Assembly: GCA_023415305.1 (NCBI GenBank)
Contig: JAEZKZ010000031.1
Coordinates: 1 to 64,000 of the forward strand
DNA: 64,000 nucleotides
Source of the DNA: Bacillota bacterium
Lineage (GTDB): Bacteria; Bacillota; Clostridia; Acetivibrionales; DSM-1351
Direction: 5' to 3'
The position numbers were made by a program, and so were the translations under genes. Positions 45,355 to 53,570 of the stretch are shown here, piece by piece; position 1 is the first letter of the stretch; each line of letters opens with the position of its first letter. The notes beneath the pieces are model-generated. The model was not told the DNA's origin. It saw nothing but the letters and a program-made list of their open reading frames with translations, and did not search any database.

Positions 45355-45480
45355 AATAAAACCTCCTCAGAATTCTCTTAAGATTTGTTTTAAGCCAACA
45401 CAAAATTAACTGTCGGACAGGGAATGACAGTCTGATTGACCATATTGAAATAATCTTGAAATTGAACTTGGACTTTAAAA

Positions 45481-45795
45481 TCAGAAATTGAGCTGAGGAT
45501 CTTTTAATACATGATACCTTACGAGAATCAACATATTTATAAGAAAAATAATAATTAATAAAATTGAGCTGATTTTTGAATAGCCGAAAATAACCATACT
45601 GCTTATCAGGCTGATAAGTAGAAATAGTCTAGAAAAATGACACACTTTTAATATGGGAGTAACGCTGTTAAATCTTGAATACCCGGACAAAGCTTGTAAT
45701 GTATTAAATAGAAACCTGCAAATCAAGGTTTGAATTGAAAAATAGAGGCTAATAAGCATTTTTTTTATACAAGCTAAATCTTCTGTTAAATTCAT
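45481..45795 (-). CDS. Unidentified small membrane protein next to the secA pseudogene
   Basis: 104 residues with three or four hydrophobic helices (MLISLYFSIQTLICRFLF, FLLISLISSMVIFGY, ILLIIIFLINMLILV) and ending DPQLNF. ATG at 45793-45795 with GGAGAG, and a near-consensus promoter upstream. The layout faintly recalls DoxX/MauE-like redox membrane proteins, without their motifs. It may be a leftover of the same accessory secretion system as the broken secA. Confidence 0.5.
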   Translation of the reverse strand: MNLTEDLACIKKMLISLYFSIQTLICRFLFNTLQALSGYSRFNSVTPILKVCHFSRLFLLISLISSMVIFGYSKISSILLIIIFLINMLILVRYHVLKDPQLNF

Positions 45796-45836
45796 ATACT
45801 CTCCAGATACTTATATAGTTTTATACACTTATATGT

Positions 45837-45866
45837 ATTCTATAATTTCATGCTCATTGTTGTCAA
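45837..45866 (-). promoter_or_regulatory. Promoter of the accessory membrane protein / secA remnant unit
   Basis: On the minus strand TTGACA (45866-45861) and TAGAAT (45842-45837) with an 18-base spacer. Confidence 0.65.
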
Positions 45867-45884
45867 TCTTTGTATTAAATGGAA

Positions 45885-45922
45885 TAAGCAAAAGGGTATG
45901 CCCATGAAAGAGTATACCCTTT
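45885..45922 (-). terminator. Terminator after RNase J
   Basis: AAAGGGTAT (45891-45899) pairs with ATACCCTTT (45914-45922), with TTTT following on the minus strand. Confidence 0.75.
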
Positions 45923-45953
45923 ATATAAACTACAATATCCTTTACATTATAAC

Positions 45954-47621
45954 CTAGATCTCCATAATTATAGGAAGTATCATAGGCTTACGTTTAGTCT
46001 TTTCATATATGCGATCCTTTAGGGCTTCTCGAATTGCTGATTTTCTTATGGACCAGTCACCGTGATTTTTACCGTTACACTTATTAACGGCTTCCTTTGC
46101 AATTTCCTTCAGTTGGTCCATAAGGTCCTCGGATTCACGAACATAAACAAAGCCTCTTGAAATAATATCTGGGCCTGCTACAACATTTCCGGTATCACCT
46201 TCGATGGTTATTACTACGACAATCAATCCATCCTGGGACAAGTGCTTTCTGTCCCTCAAAACAACATTTCCTACGTCTCCCACACCCAAACCGTCTACGA
46301 GGACTTTGCCTGCAGTTACACTTCCATTTATCTTTGCAGAATCGCTGGTCAACTCAAGTACCTTACCAATATCAAGTAAGAAGGTATTTTCCTTGTTCAT
46401 TCCCATTTTTACTGCCAGGTCGGCATGCTGCCTTAAGTGTCTGTGTTCACCGTGTACTGGCATAAAGAACTTTGGTTTGACCAGGCAGTGAATCAACTTT
46501 ATCTCCTCCTGACAGGCGTGGCCCGAAACATGAGTGTCTGCCAGAGCTTCATATATAACGTTGGCACCCTTCTTAAACAATTCATTTATAACCTTTGAAA
46601 TGAGCTTTTCATTTCCAGGTATGGGGGAAGCAGAAATAATTACTGTATCGCCTGGAATAATTTCAACTTTTTTATGTTCTGAGAAAGTAATCCTTGTCAA
46701 GGCTGACATAGGCTCACCCTGACTGCCGGTAGTAATTATAACAAGTTTTTCCTGTGGAACCTTATCCATGTTTTCCATATCAACGAGGATACCTTCCGGA
46801 ACATTCAGGTATCCAAGTTCCATAGCCACATTAACAACATTTATCATGCTTCTGCCTATCACCGTTACTTTTCTTCCGAATTTAACGGCGGCGTTAAAAA
46901 TCTGCTGTACTCTGTGAACATTTGAAGCAAAGGTAGCAACAAGAATCCTACTCCTGCAGTTCATAAAAATCTCGTTGAAAGTTTCTCCGACAGTGCGTTC
47001 AGACATCGTGTAGCCTTCATTTTCAACATTCGTGCTATCACACATCAAAAGAAGCACACCCTTTTTGCCCAGTTCGGCAAATCTTGCAAGGTCCATTGGC
47101 TGGCCTTCAATTGGGGTATAATCAATTTTGAAATCTCCTGTATGAATAATTGTTCCAACAGGGGTAAAAATGGCAAGTGATACCGCATCGGCGATACTGT
47201 GTGTTGCCCTTATAAATTCAATTTTAAACATTCCCAGTTCAACAGTCTGACCAGGCTCAACAGTCTGCAAATGAACAACATCCAAAAGCCTATGCTCTTC
47301 AAGCTTATATTTTACAAGACCCAAGGTTAATTTGGTTCCATATATCGGCACATTCAGATCTCTTAGTACATAAGGCAGAGCTCCGATATGGTCTTCGTGT
47401 CCATGAGTCAGTATAATTGCTCTCACTTTTTCCTTGTTTTTAACCAAATAGCTTACATCCGGTATAACAAGATCTATGCCAAGCATTTCATCCTCCGGAA
47501 ATGACAATCCGCAGTCTACAACTACAATATCATCTCCGTATTCAAATGCAGTAATATTCTTACCTATTTCCTGTAAACCGCCAAGCGGTATTACCTTTAA
47601 TTTCTTTTTTGTTTTTGACAC
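45954..47621 (-). CDS. rnj: Ribonuclease J
   Basis: A 555-residue beta-CASP exo/endoribonuclease central to mRNA decay and rRNA maturation in Gram-positives. The metal motif THGHEDHIGALPY is near residues 73-85, HSIADAVSLAIFTPVG near 140-160, and CDSTNVENEGYT near 195. ALADTHVSGHACQEEI and FMPVHGEHRHLRQHA near 365-395 complete the active site. A C-terminal oligomerisation domain follows. The start is GTG at 47619-47621 with GGAGG upstream. The glycosyltransferase gene lies upstream in the same direction. Confidence 0.95.
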   Translation of the reverse strand: MSKTKKKLKVIPLGGLQEIGKNITAFEYGDDIVVVDCGLSFPEDEMLGIDLVIPDVSYLVKNKEKVRAIILTHGHEDHIGALPYVLRDLNVPIYGTKLTLGLVKYKLEEHRLLDVVHLQTVEPGQTVELGMFKIEFIRATHSIADAVSLAIFTPVGTIIHTGDFKIDYTPIEGQPMDLARFAELGKKGVLLLMCDSTNVENEGYTMSERTVGETFNEIFMNCRSRILVATFASNVHRVQQIFNAAVKFGRKVTVIGRSMINVVNVAMELGYLNVPEGILVDMENMDKVPQEKLVIITTGSQGEPMSALTRITFSEHKKVEIIPGDTVIISASPIPGNEKLISKVINELFKKGANVIYEALADTHVSGHACQEEIKLIHCLVKPKFFMPVHGEHRHLRQHADLAVKMGMNKENTFLLDIGKVLELTSDSAKINGSVTAGKVLVDGLGVGDVGNVVLRDRKHLSQDGLIVVVITIEGDTGNVVAGPDIISRGFVYVRESEDLMDQLKEIAKEAVNKCNGKNHGDWSIRKSAIREALKDRIYEKTKRKPMILPIIMEI

Positions 47622-47679
47622 AATTAATCCTCCAATTTTTAGTGTATAAGTTTTTCTCTTTTTATGGTGTCACTTATTC

Positions 47680-48855
47680 TCAGCTGTTATATTGTGAAAT
47701 AACATACCTGTACTCATCCAAAATAGTTTCGGTAATATTATCCCAGTTATAAAGCCTATGTACTTTCTGTAATGCAGTATTTTTAATTTTTTCCGATAAG
47801 CTCTTGTTTTTTAACAATTCTAATATACTATCCGCCAAGGAATTGGAATTTCCACTGTAAAACTTCATTCCATCCTCCCGGTGGTTTACTATTTCACCTA
47901 AGCCTCCCACATCAGAAACAACTACAGGAATGCCCGCTACCATTCCTTCAAGTGCAACTATTCCGAAAGGCTCATATGTGCTGGGAAATACAGCTATATC
48001 AGAACATTTATAAAGCTTCAGCAAAACCTCCTCACTTACATAACCCGTGAAATATACCCTGTTGGTAATATTCAGTCTCTGGCTTAGTTCAATTAAATTA
48101 TTTAAACACGGTCCTTTGCCCGCAATTACAAACTTTACGTCATTATAGTTTTCTAATATCTTTGGTATTGCATTTAGTAAAACGTGAACTCCCTTTTCAT
48201 TCACTAGTCTTCCCACAAAGAAGACGATTTTTTCATTGATAGCAGCATAATTTTGTCTGAAAACGTAGTCTGTGGCTATATTGTCAAACTTTCTCAAATC
48301 CACACCGTTATTTATTACCTTTATTTTATTGATATCGGAATTAAAGATTGAAATCAACTCATTCCACATATAGTTACTATTTACAATTATTCGGTCAGAT
48401 TCATTAATAAGCCATTTCTCTACATTATTTATAGTTCTCTGCAAGTCATTATGTATTCCGCAATTTCTCCCATACTCAGTTGCATGAATAGTCGTTATAA
48501 GCGGCAGGGAAAAAGATTTTCTCAAAACTCTGGCAGCGTAAGCAATAAGCCAGTCATGCCCATGTATTATATCAAATCCAGATTTTTTTACAAGTCCGAC
48601 CGCATATTCAAGCATGGCAAAATTGAGCTGCATTACCCATTCGACGAAATTGTTGGAGGCATTGTTATATACATGTACTCTATGGACATTTACATAATTA
48701 TCCTGTTCAAATTCTTTTGTACCCGGTTCCCAGCAGGTTAGAACGTGAACTTCATTTCCATTTTCGCCTAAGTTATGAGCCAAATCATAAACTACACGGG
48801 AAATACCTCCTATTATTCTGGGGGGATATTCCCAGGACAGAATCAAAATCTTCAT
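47680..48855 (-). CDS. GT4-family glycosyltransferase
   Basis: A 391-residue GT-B protein. The N-terminal domain starts MKILILSWEYPPRIIGGISRVVYDLAHNL with the glycine-rich donor or acceptor loop; IIHGHDWLIAYAAR is typical of glycogen-synthase-like members. The C-terminal domain has FFVGRLVNEKGVHVLL and the E-x7-E motif EPFGIVALEG. The fold is sure and the substrate is not: it could make glycogen or a surface glycan. It starts 58 bases before rnj and lacks an obvious terminator, so they may be co-transcribed. Confidence 0.85.
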   Translation of the reverse strand: MKILILSWEYPPRIIGGISRVVYDLAHNLGENGNEVHVLTCWEPGTKEFEQDNYVNVHRVHVYNNASNNFVEWVMQLNFAMLEYAVGLVKKSGFDIIHGHDWLIAYAARVLRKSFSLPLITTIHATEYGRNCGIHNDLQRTINNVEKWLINESDRIIVNSNYMWNELISIFNSDINKIKVINNGVDLRKFDNIATDYVFRQNYAAINEKIVFFVGRLVNEKGVHVLLNAIPKILENYNDVKFVIAGKGPCLNNLIELSQRLNITNRVYFTGYVSEEVLLKLYKCSDIAVFPSTYEPFGIVALEGMVAGIPVVVSDVGGLGEIVNHREDGMKFYSGNSNSLADSILELLKNKSLSEKIKNTALQKVHRLYNWDNITETILDEYRYVISQYNS

Positions 48856-49106
48856 AAATAATTCCTCTAATTAATAAAACAAATACGAAAAATAGTACAA
48901 ACATTCTTGAAAATATAACCTACGAATATAATAACTATTATACATAATATTACAATTGCCTTTATTATTCTATCATACAGATAAATCTTTTTCAAAAAAC
49001 ATTTATAATTAATTAACATTGAATAATATTACTTTACCAATATATCAGTGGTTGAAACTATAATTATAAATATATAATATTATTGCCCGTAAGCTCAAAT
49101 TATGTA
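48856..49106. other. Intergenic region upstream of the glycosyltransferase
   Basis: Very AT-rich, with no reading frame. It presumably contains the glycosyltransferase promoter on the minus strand. Confidence 0.4.
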
Positions 49107-49135
49107 TTGACACATATTCTATTTGAATTTATAAT
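49107..49135 (+). promoter_or_regulatory. Perfect consensus sigma-A promoter without a gene
   Basis: TTGACA at 49107-49112 and TATAAT at 49130-49135 with exactly 17 bases between them. No coding sequence follows on this strand. Confidence 0.85.
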
Positions 49136-49141
49136 GATACT

Positions 49142-49230
49142 ACTATTATTGACGATCTCTTTTGTTTTACCCGGACGATTAAACGAAAAAGATATGTAAA
49201 AGCAGATGTGAGAGCATCTGCTTTTTACAT
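49142..49230 (+). ncRNA. Candidate small RNA (~85-90 nt)
   Basis: Begins about seven bases after the TATAAT box and ends at a terminator hairpin (49195-49208 with 49215-49229, TGTAAAAGCAGATG arm) with T5. A second stem (TCTTTT and GTTT against AAAC and AAAAGA) encloses a CCCGGACG loop, and GACGAT occurs twice. The only ATG is followed at once by TAA, so it is non-coding. Confidence 0.6.
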
Positions 49231-49352
49231 TAGTCAAAACATATCTGCTGTTTTACTTCTGTTCTTTTACTTCTGCTATTTAGTTTACTATCTGTTGCCG
49301 TATTTATTTTCTCCTTATTACTACCAAGTTATTATTTTCAGGAAATGAAAAG

Positions 49353-49393
49353 AATAAAAAAAGTATTTCAATTCTTTAAATTGAAATACTTTT
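49353..49393 (-). terminator. Terminator of tRNA-Gln
   Basis: 49359-49373 pairs exactly with 49379-49393 (AAAAGTATTTCAATT arm), with a T run on the minus strand. Confidence 0.92.
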
Positions 49394-49466
49394 GGCTGCG
49401 GGTTAAGGATTTGAACCCTAACAAACTGAGCCAGAGTCAGTCGTGCTGCCGTTACACAAACCCGCA
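49393..49466 (-). tRNA. tRNA-Gln (CTG)
   Basis: A 74-base cloverleaf. The acceptor TGCGGGT pairs with ACCCGCA, the anticodon arm is ACTGACTCTGGCTCAGT with CTG, the T-arm is TAGGG-TTCAAAT-CCTTA with a G-T pair, and CCA is encoded. Its own promoter and terminator flank it. Confidence 0.9.
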
Positions 49467-49485
49467 ACGCTCTCGAACAAAAAGT

Positions 49486-49515
49486 ATTTTAGCACAGGTT
49501 CAGTAATTATGTCAA
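49486..49515 (-). promoter_or_regulatory. Sigma-A promoter for tRNA-Gln
   Basis: On the minus strand TTGACA (49515-49510) and TAAAAT (49491-49486), 18-base spacer, 20 bases before the tRNA. Confidence 0.8.
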
Positions 49516-49700
49516 TACATTTTACGAATTATATTTATATATTTTCAATTATATTTTTTCAACTATATTTTTCTTAAATAAAATTAGTTTTATACTATTT
49601 AAACTCAACTTCCTTTTAACTGAATAAAATAAACGCCTAAAATGACATTTTATTTAGTTCAACCTAAAATTCAGTGTCAGAATTTTTGAGTCGGGCACAA
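49516..49700. other. Gap downstream of addA
   Basis: AT-rich and non-coding, between the tRNA-Gln promoter and the tandem repeat. No clear addA terminator is seen. Confidence 0.4.
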
Positions 49701-49754
49701 CCCTTATGCAGGTCTTACGTTGGTCTTACGTTGGGCTTATGTAGGTCTTTTGTT
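49701..49754. repeat. 11-bp tandem repeat, about five units
   Basis: Units of the form GGTCTTACGTT: two perfect copies at 49711-49732, flanked by diverged copies at 49701-49710, 49733-49743 and 49744-49754. It begins five bases past the addA stop. Confidence 0.8.
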
Positions 49755-49758
49755 CAAC

Positions 49759-52700
49759 TCAAATTTCAAGCAACTCACCGGTAGAGAACAAGTAAATATA
49801 TCGGTCTTTTACCTTCATGCCTGTAAGCTTTTCCAAAGCTCTGGAATAATAAGATAACTGTATTTCATATCTAGCTTTTACCTTTTCAGAATTTCCGGGC
49901 TCAACATAATCTGTCTTATAATCAATAAGAACAAGTTCCCCATCTTCCTCAAAGTAACAGTCGATTACCCCTTGCAGCAATATTGTGTCTTCAGAGTTTA
50001 TCTGTTCGTTCTGCCCATCATATAGTTCTGTATATGGCAGTTCCAAATTAAAAGGTATCTCTTTATAAACCTTTTTGGCAGCTGTTATTCTCCGGTATAT
50101 ATCCGATTCCATGAATCCGGTAATTTTTCTGATACTTACGCTATCTGCCTGTTGTCGGGTAATTAAATGTCTTTCAACCAGATCTTCAAGCTGATTTTTG
50201 ATATTTCTGTCTTTTAAGTCTAAATGCTGCATTACAAAATGCAAGACTGTACCTTTTTCTGCCGGAGATAAACCCTTTTTTTCCTGGAGAAATGTCGGTT
50301 TTCTTATTCCAGTATGCTTTAAGACAGTTCTATCCTCTCCCTCATCGTTCAAATTAAAAAATCTTTTTATCTCAGTAACAGAGAATTTTGAAGGAAATTC
50401 TGTCATTTTAATATAAGGATACTTCCAGGAAAGACGCCTAATTATCTCGATAGCAGTACTTTTGTCACAGCTATTACTGTTTTCAAGCCAGTCCTTTAAA
50501 TTGAAGCCGTCTTCTTTCTCCTCACCCTCTCCTTCAAGCATTGGTGTGACTTTTATATAGTCATTCTTACGGATATACACCGTCCATAAGGACTCCTTTC
50601 CTACCTCAGGCATTTCAACATCAACTCCTGTTCCCCCGGCCAAACGGAGGCCAAGTGCATTTTCATGCCTCATGACAGCCGGACATATCCAGTCCAGATA
50701 ATTCTGAGCCTTTGCCATTTCGTGAGCAGGAAACTTATGCTGTTTAATCCCGGCTACCGAAAGCCATTTAGCTGCAGCTTTTTCAATACTGTTGACAGCC
50801 CCTGTAAGAATTAGTTTTTCCCTTGCTCGGGTGAGGGCAACATACAGAATTCTCATTTCTTCGGACAGTGTTTCAAATCTGACCTTCTGGGCTATAGCAA
50901 GCTTTGGAACCGATGGATACTTGATTCTTCTTCTGTGGTCTACGAAATCAGGACCGAAGCCCAGCTCCTGATGAAGTAAAATACTTTTATACATGTCCTG
51001 AAAATTGAATTTCTTTCCGCAGCCGCTGACAAAAACAACCGGAAACTCAAGTCCCTTGCTCTTATGTATACTCATCATTCTTACAACATTATCGTTTTCA
51101 CCCAGTACCTTGGCACTTCCCATGTCACCCTTGCTGGTCTTAAGCTTGTCAATAAAGTTTATAAAGTTAAATAACCCCTTATAGCTGGTTTTTTCAAACT
51201 GAAGGGCACGCTCGAACAATATTCTGAGGTTGGCCTGCTTTCTCTCACCATCCCTCATGGCTCCTACAATGCTGAAATACCCTGTCTCGTTGTATAACTG
51301 CCATATTAGCTTGTGAGTAGACATGTACATTGACATGGCTCTCCATTTTTCAAGTCGTTCAAGAAATTCTACTGCCTTGCAGGAAGTCTCTGAAGGGCTG
51401 TCTGCCAATAGCCGTAATGCCTCAAAAAGAGGCGCTTTGCGATCCGATAATCGGAGTTCTGCCAAATCTTCAGTGGTGAAATTTGCAATCTGTGATCTCA
51501 ATACTGAAAGCAGCGGAATATCTTGGTACGGATTATCAATAATTTGTAGCAGAGACAATATCACCTGAATCTCAGGGGTCTTAAAGAAACCACTTCCTGT
51601 GTCGGCAAAAACAGGTATCCCAAAACGTGAAAGCTCCTCACAAAATACTTCTGTCCAGTTTTTAGTGGTTCTTAACAAAATTACAATATCTTTATACTGT
51701 ACTTCTCTATATCGGCTTAAAAGCCTGTCATAAACGCAAAAACTTCTACCGTCCTTATCCGGCTGCATAAGAGCATTGATTCTGGCGGCAACCATACGGG
51801 CCTCTTTTTGAATATTATCCAGTATTTCTTCCTCTTCAATATCTCCGGCTTGCTCCTCCTCATCCTCCAAATCATCTTCATAGCTTTGAACTGATGAGGT
51901 TTCTACCAAGTGAAGCTCAACATCACCGCCAACTATGAAATTTTTTTCAAGATTATCAGGGAATATTGCTGCCGGATTAAGTTTTTCCTTCTCATCGTAA
52001 TCCAGCTCTCCTACGCTCTCTGACATTATTTGTTCAAATATAAAATTTACGCCGTCAACTACTTCTTTTCTGCTTCTGAAGTTTTTAAACAACTGTATTT
52101 TACGATACAGTCCATCCGATACACTTGAATAGCTGTTATATTTTTTCATAAACAATTCCGGTTTAGCCTGTCTAAACCGATATATGCTCTGCTTTACGTC
52201 GCCAACCATGAAAACATTGGGATTACCCCTGTCTTCTCTGGATAACATGTTGATGATTATTTCCTGAACCATATTGCCATCCTGGTATTCGTCCACAAGA
52301 ATTTCAGAGAACTTGTCCTTATAAGCTGCTGCCACCGGAGATGGAGCCGGCTTTCCGTTCTCATTGACTTCGGTCAGTATTTTAAGGCAAAAGTGTTCAA
52401 GATCATTGAAATCTACTGCGGCCTTCATTCGCTTCCTGCTCGAGTACCTTTTTTCGAACTCTACTACAAGACCTGACAAGCACTCCAGTAAGGGATACAT
52501 TTGCTTAAGGTCTGAAATAATTTCCTCCGATTTCTGGAAGAACACCTCATCCTTTAGTCCTTTAATATACGTTTTAATTTCATCTCGTGTTTTTTTGACC
52601 TGCTCCTGTAATTGTTTATCGGCTTCCTTGCCACAGTTGGGTAATCTTCCGAATTCGTAGTTTGAAAGATAATTATATATTTCATCCCAATTTACATAAC

Positions 52701-53553
52701 CATATTCCCCTTGTGAGTCCAAGGGTTCTCTCCCGGAATTTCCTGCATTAAAAAGCTCCAGCAAGCCAGTCAGCTTATCTGAATCCTCATAAAATACTGG
52801 AAGGTATTTCTCCAGACCGACTGCGTACTTCAAGCTGCTACAGGCTGTTTCAAGGATGGATTTAAAACCCTCAAGCCGAAGGCCAGCCGTACTTATTATT
52901 ACCCTTCCCCATTCAGTACTGCCAAAATCTCTTGTAATGCCTGGATTAAAATATTCGGTCTGCTCAAGCAGCCATTGTTCCGGCCAAGGATAACTCTGTA
53001 TATAACTGTAAATATTCAGAACCATTTCCTGAAGCTTCTCATCATCTCGGTTTGTTCCATAAGCTTCAAGTAAATCAAAGAAAGCCTGATTGTTTTCCTC
53101 ATCCTCATATATTTCTTCAAAGAGCTCATTCAGTGTTTCAAGCTTCATAAGAGAGGCTTCGGTTTCATCAAGTATCCTGAAATTCGGATCAATATCAATA
53201 CTCTGAAAATTATTTCTGATAACCTCAAGACAAAAAGAATGTATCGTTGTAATAGAAGCCTTGTTTAATAATGCCAGCTGCCTGTTAATATTCCTTGAGG
53301 CTTTTTTTTCGTCTATTGCTTTTGAAATTGCAGCACCTATTCTCTCACGCATTTCAGTTGCAGCAGCATTTGTAAAGGTCACCACAAGCAGAGAATCGAT
53401 ATCAATAGGATTTCTATCGTCAATAATTTTTTGTATAATTCTTTCTACAAGGACAGCAGTCTTTCCAGCCCCTGCAGCTGCTGCAACCAGCAGATTGCAG
53501 TCCTTTTCCCATATGGCAGCCTGCTGCTCTTTTGTCCAATTTGTGTCAGCCAT
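49759..53553 (-). CDS. addA: ATP-dependent helicase/nuclease subunit A
   Basis: A 1264-residue UvrD-family helicase fused to a RecB-type nuclease. Walker A AAAGAGKTA lies near residues 25-33, helicase motifs FLVVTFTNAAATEMRER-type and ILVDEYQDGN (Walker B) follow, motif VMSIHKSKGLEFPVVF is near 830, and VALTRAREKL near 925. The C-terminal nuclease has LIDYKTDYV. With AddB it resects double-strand breaks for RecA. GGAGG precedes the ATG. The last codon is followed by an 11-bp tandem repeat. Confidence 0.95.
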   Translation of the reverse strand: MADTNWTKEQQAAIWEKDCNLLVAAAAGAGKTAVLVERIIQKIIDDRNPIDIDSLLVVTFTNAAATEMRERIGAAISKAIDEKKASRNINRQLALLNKASITTIHSFCLEVIRNNFQSIDIDPNFRILDETEASLMKLETLNELFEEIYEDEENNQAFFDLLEAYGTNRDDEKLQEMVLNIYSYIQSYPWPEQWLLEQTEYFNPGITRDFGSTEWGRVIISTAGLRLEGFKSILETACSSLKYAVGLEKYLPVFYEDSDKLTGLLELFNAGNSGREPLDSQGEYGYVNWDEIYNYLSNYEFGRLPNCGKEADKQLQEQVKKTRDEIKTYIKGLKDEVFFQKSEEIISDLKQMYPLLECLSGLVVEFEKRYSSRKRMKAAVDFNDLEHFCLKILTEVNENGKPAPSPVAAAYKDKFSEILVDEYQDGNMVQEIIINMLSREDRGNPNVFMVGDVKQSIYRFRQAKPELFMKKYNSYSSVSDGLYRKIQLFKNFRSRKEVVDGVNFIFEQIMSESVGELDYDEKEKLNPAAIFPDNLEKNFIVGGDVELHLVETSSVQSYEDDLEDEEEQAGDIEEEEILDNIQKEARMVAARINALMQPDKDGRSFCVYDRLLSRYREVQYKDIVILLRTTKNWTEVFCEELSRFGIPVFADTGSGFFKTPEIQVILSLLQIIDNPYQDIPLLSVLRSQIANFTTEDLAELRLSDRKAPLFEALRLLADSPSETSCKAVEFLERLEKWRAMSMYMSTHKLIWQLYNETGYFSIVGAMRDGERKQANLRILFERALQFEKTSYKGLFNFINFIDKLKTSKGDMGSAKVLGENDNVVRMMSIHKSKGLEFPVVFVSGCGKKFNFQDMYKSILLHQELGFGPDFVDHRRRIKYPSVPKLAIAQKVRFETLSEEMRILYVALTRAREKLILTGAVNSIEKAAAKWLSVAGIKQHKFPAHEMAKAQNYLDWICPAVMRHENALGLRLAGGTGVDVEMPEVGKESLWTVYIRKNDYIKVTPMLEGEGEEKEDGFNLKDWLENSNSCDKSTAIEIIRRLSWKYPYIKMTEFPSKFSVTEIKRFFNLNDEGEDRTVLKHTGIRKPTFLQEKKGLSPAEKGTVLHFVMQHLDLKDRNIKNQLEDLVERHLITRQQADSVSIRKITGFMESDIYRRITAAKKVYKEIPFNLELPYTELYDGQNEQINSEDTILLQGVIDCYFEEDGELVLIDYKTDYVEPGNSEKVKARYEIQLSYYSRALEKLTGMKVKDRYIYLFSTGELLEI

Positions 53554-53570
53554 AATTCCATAGCCTCCTG

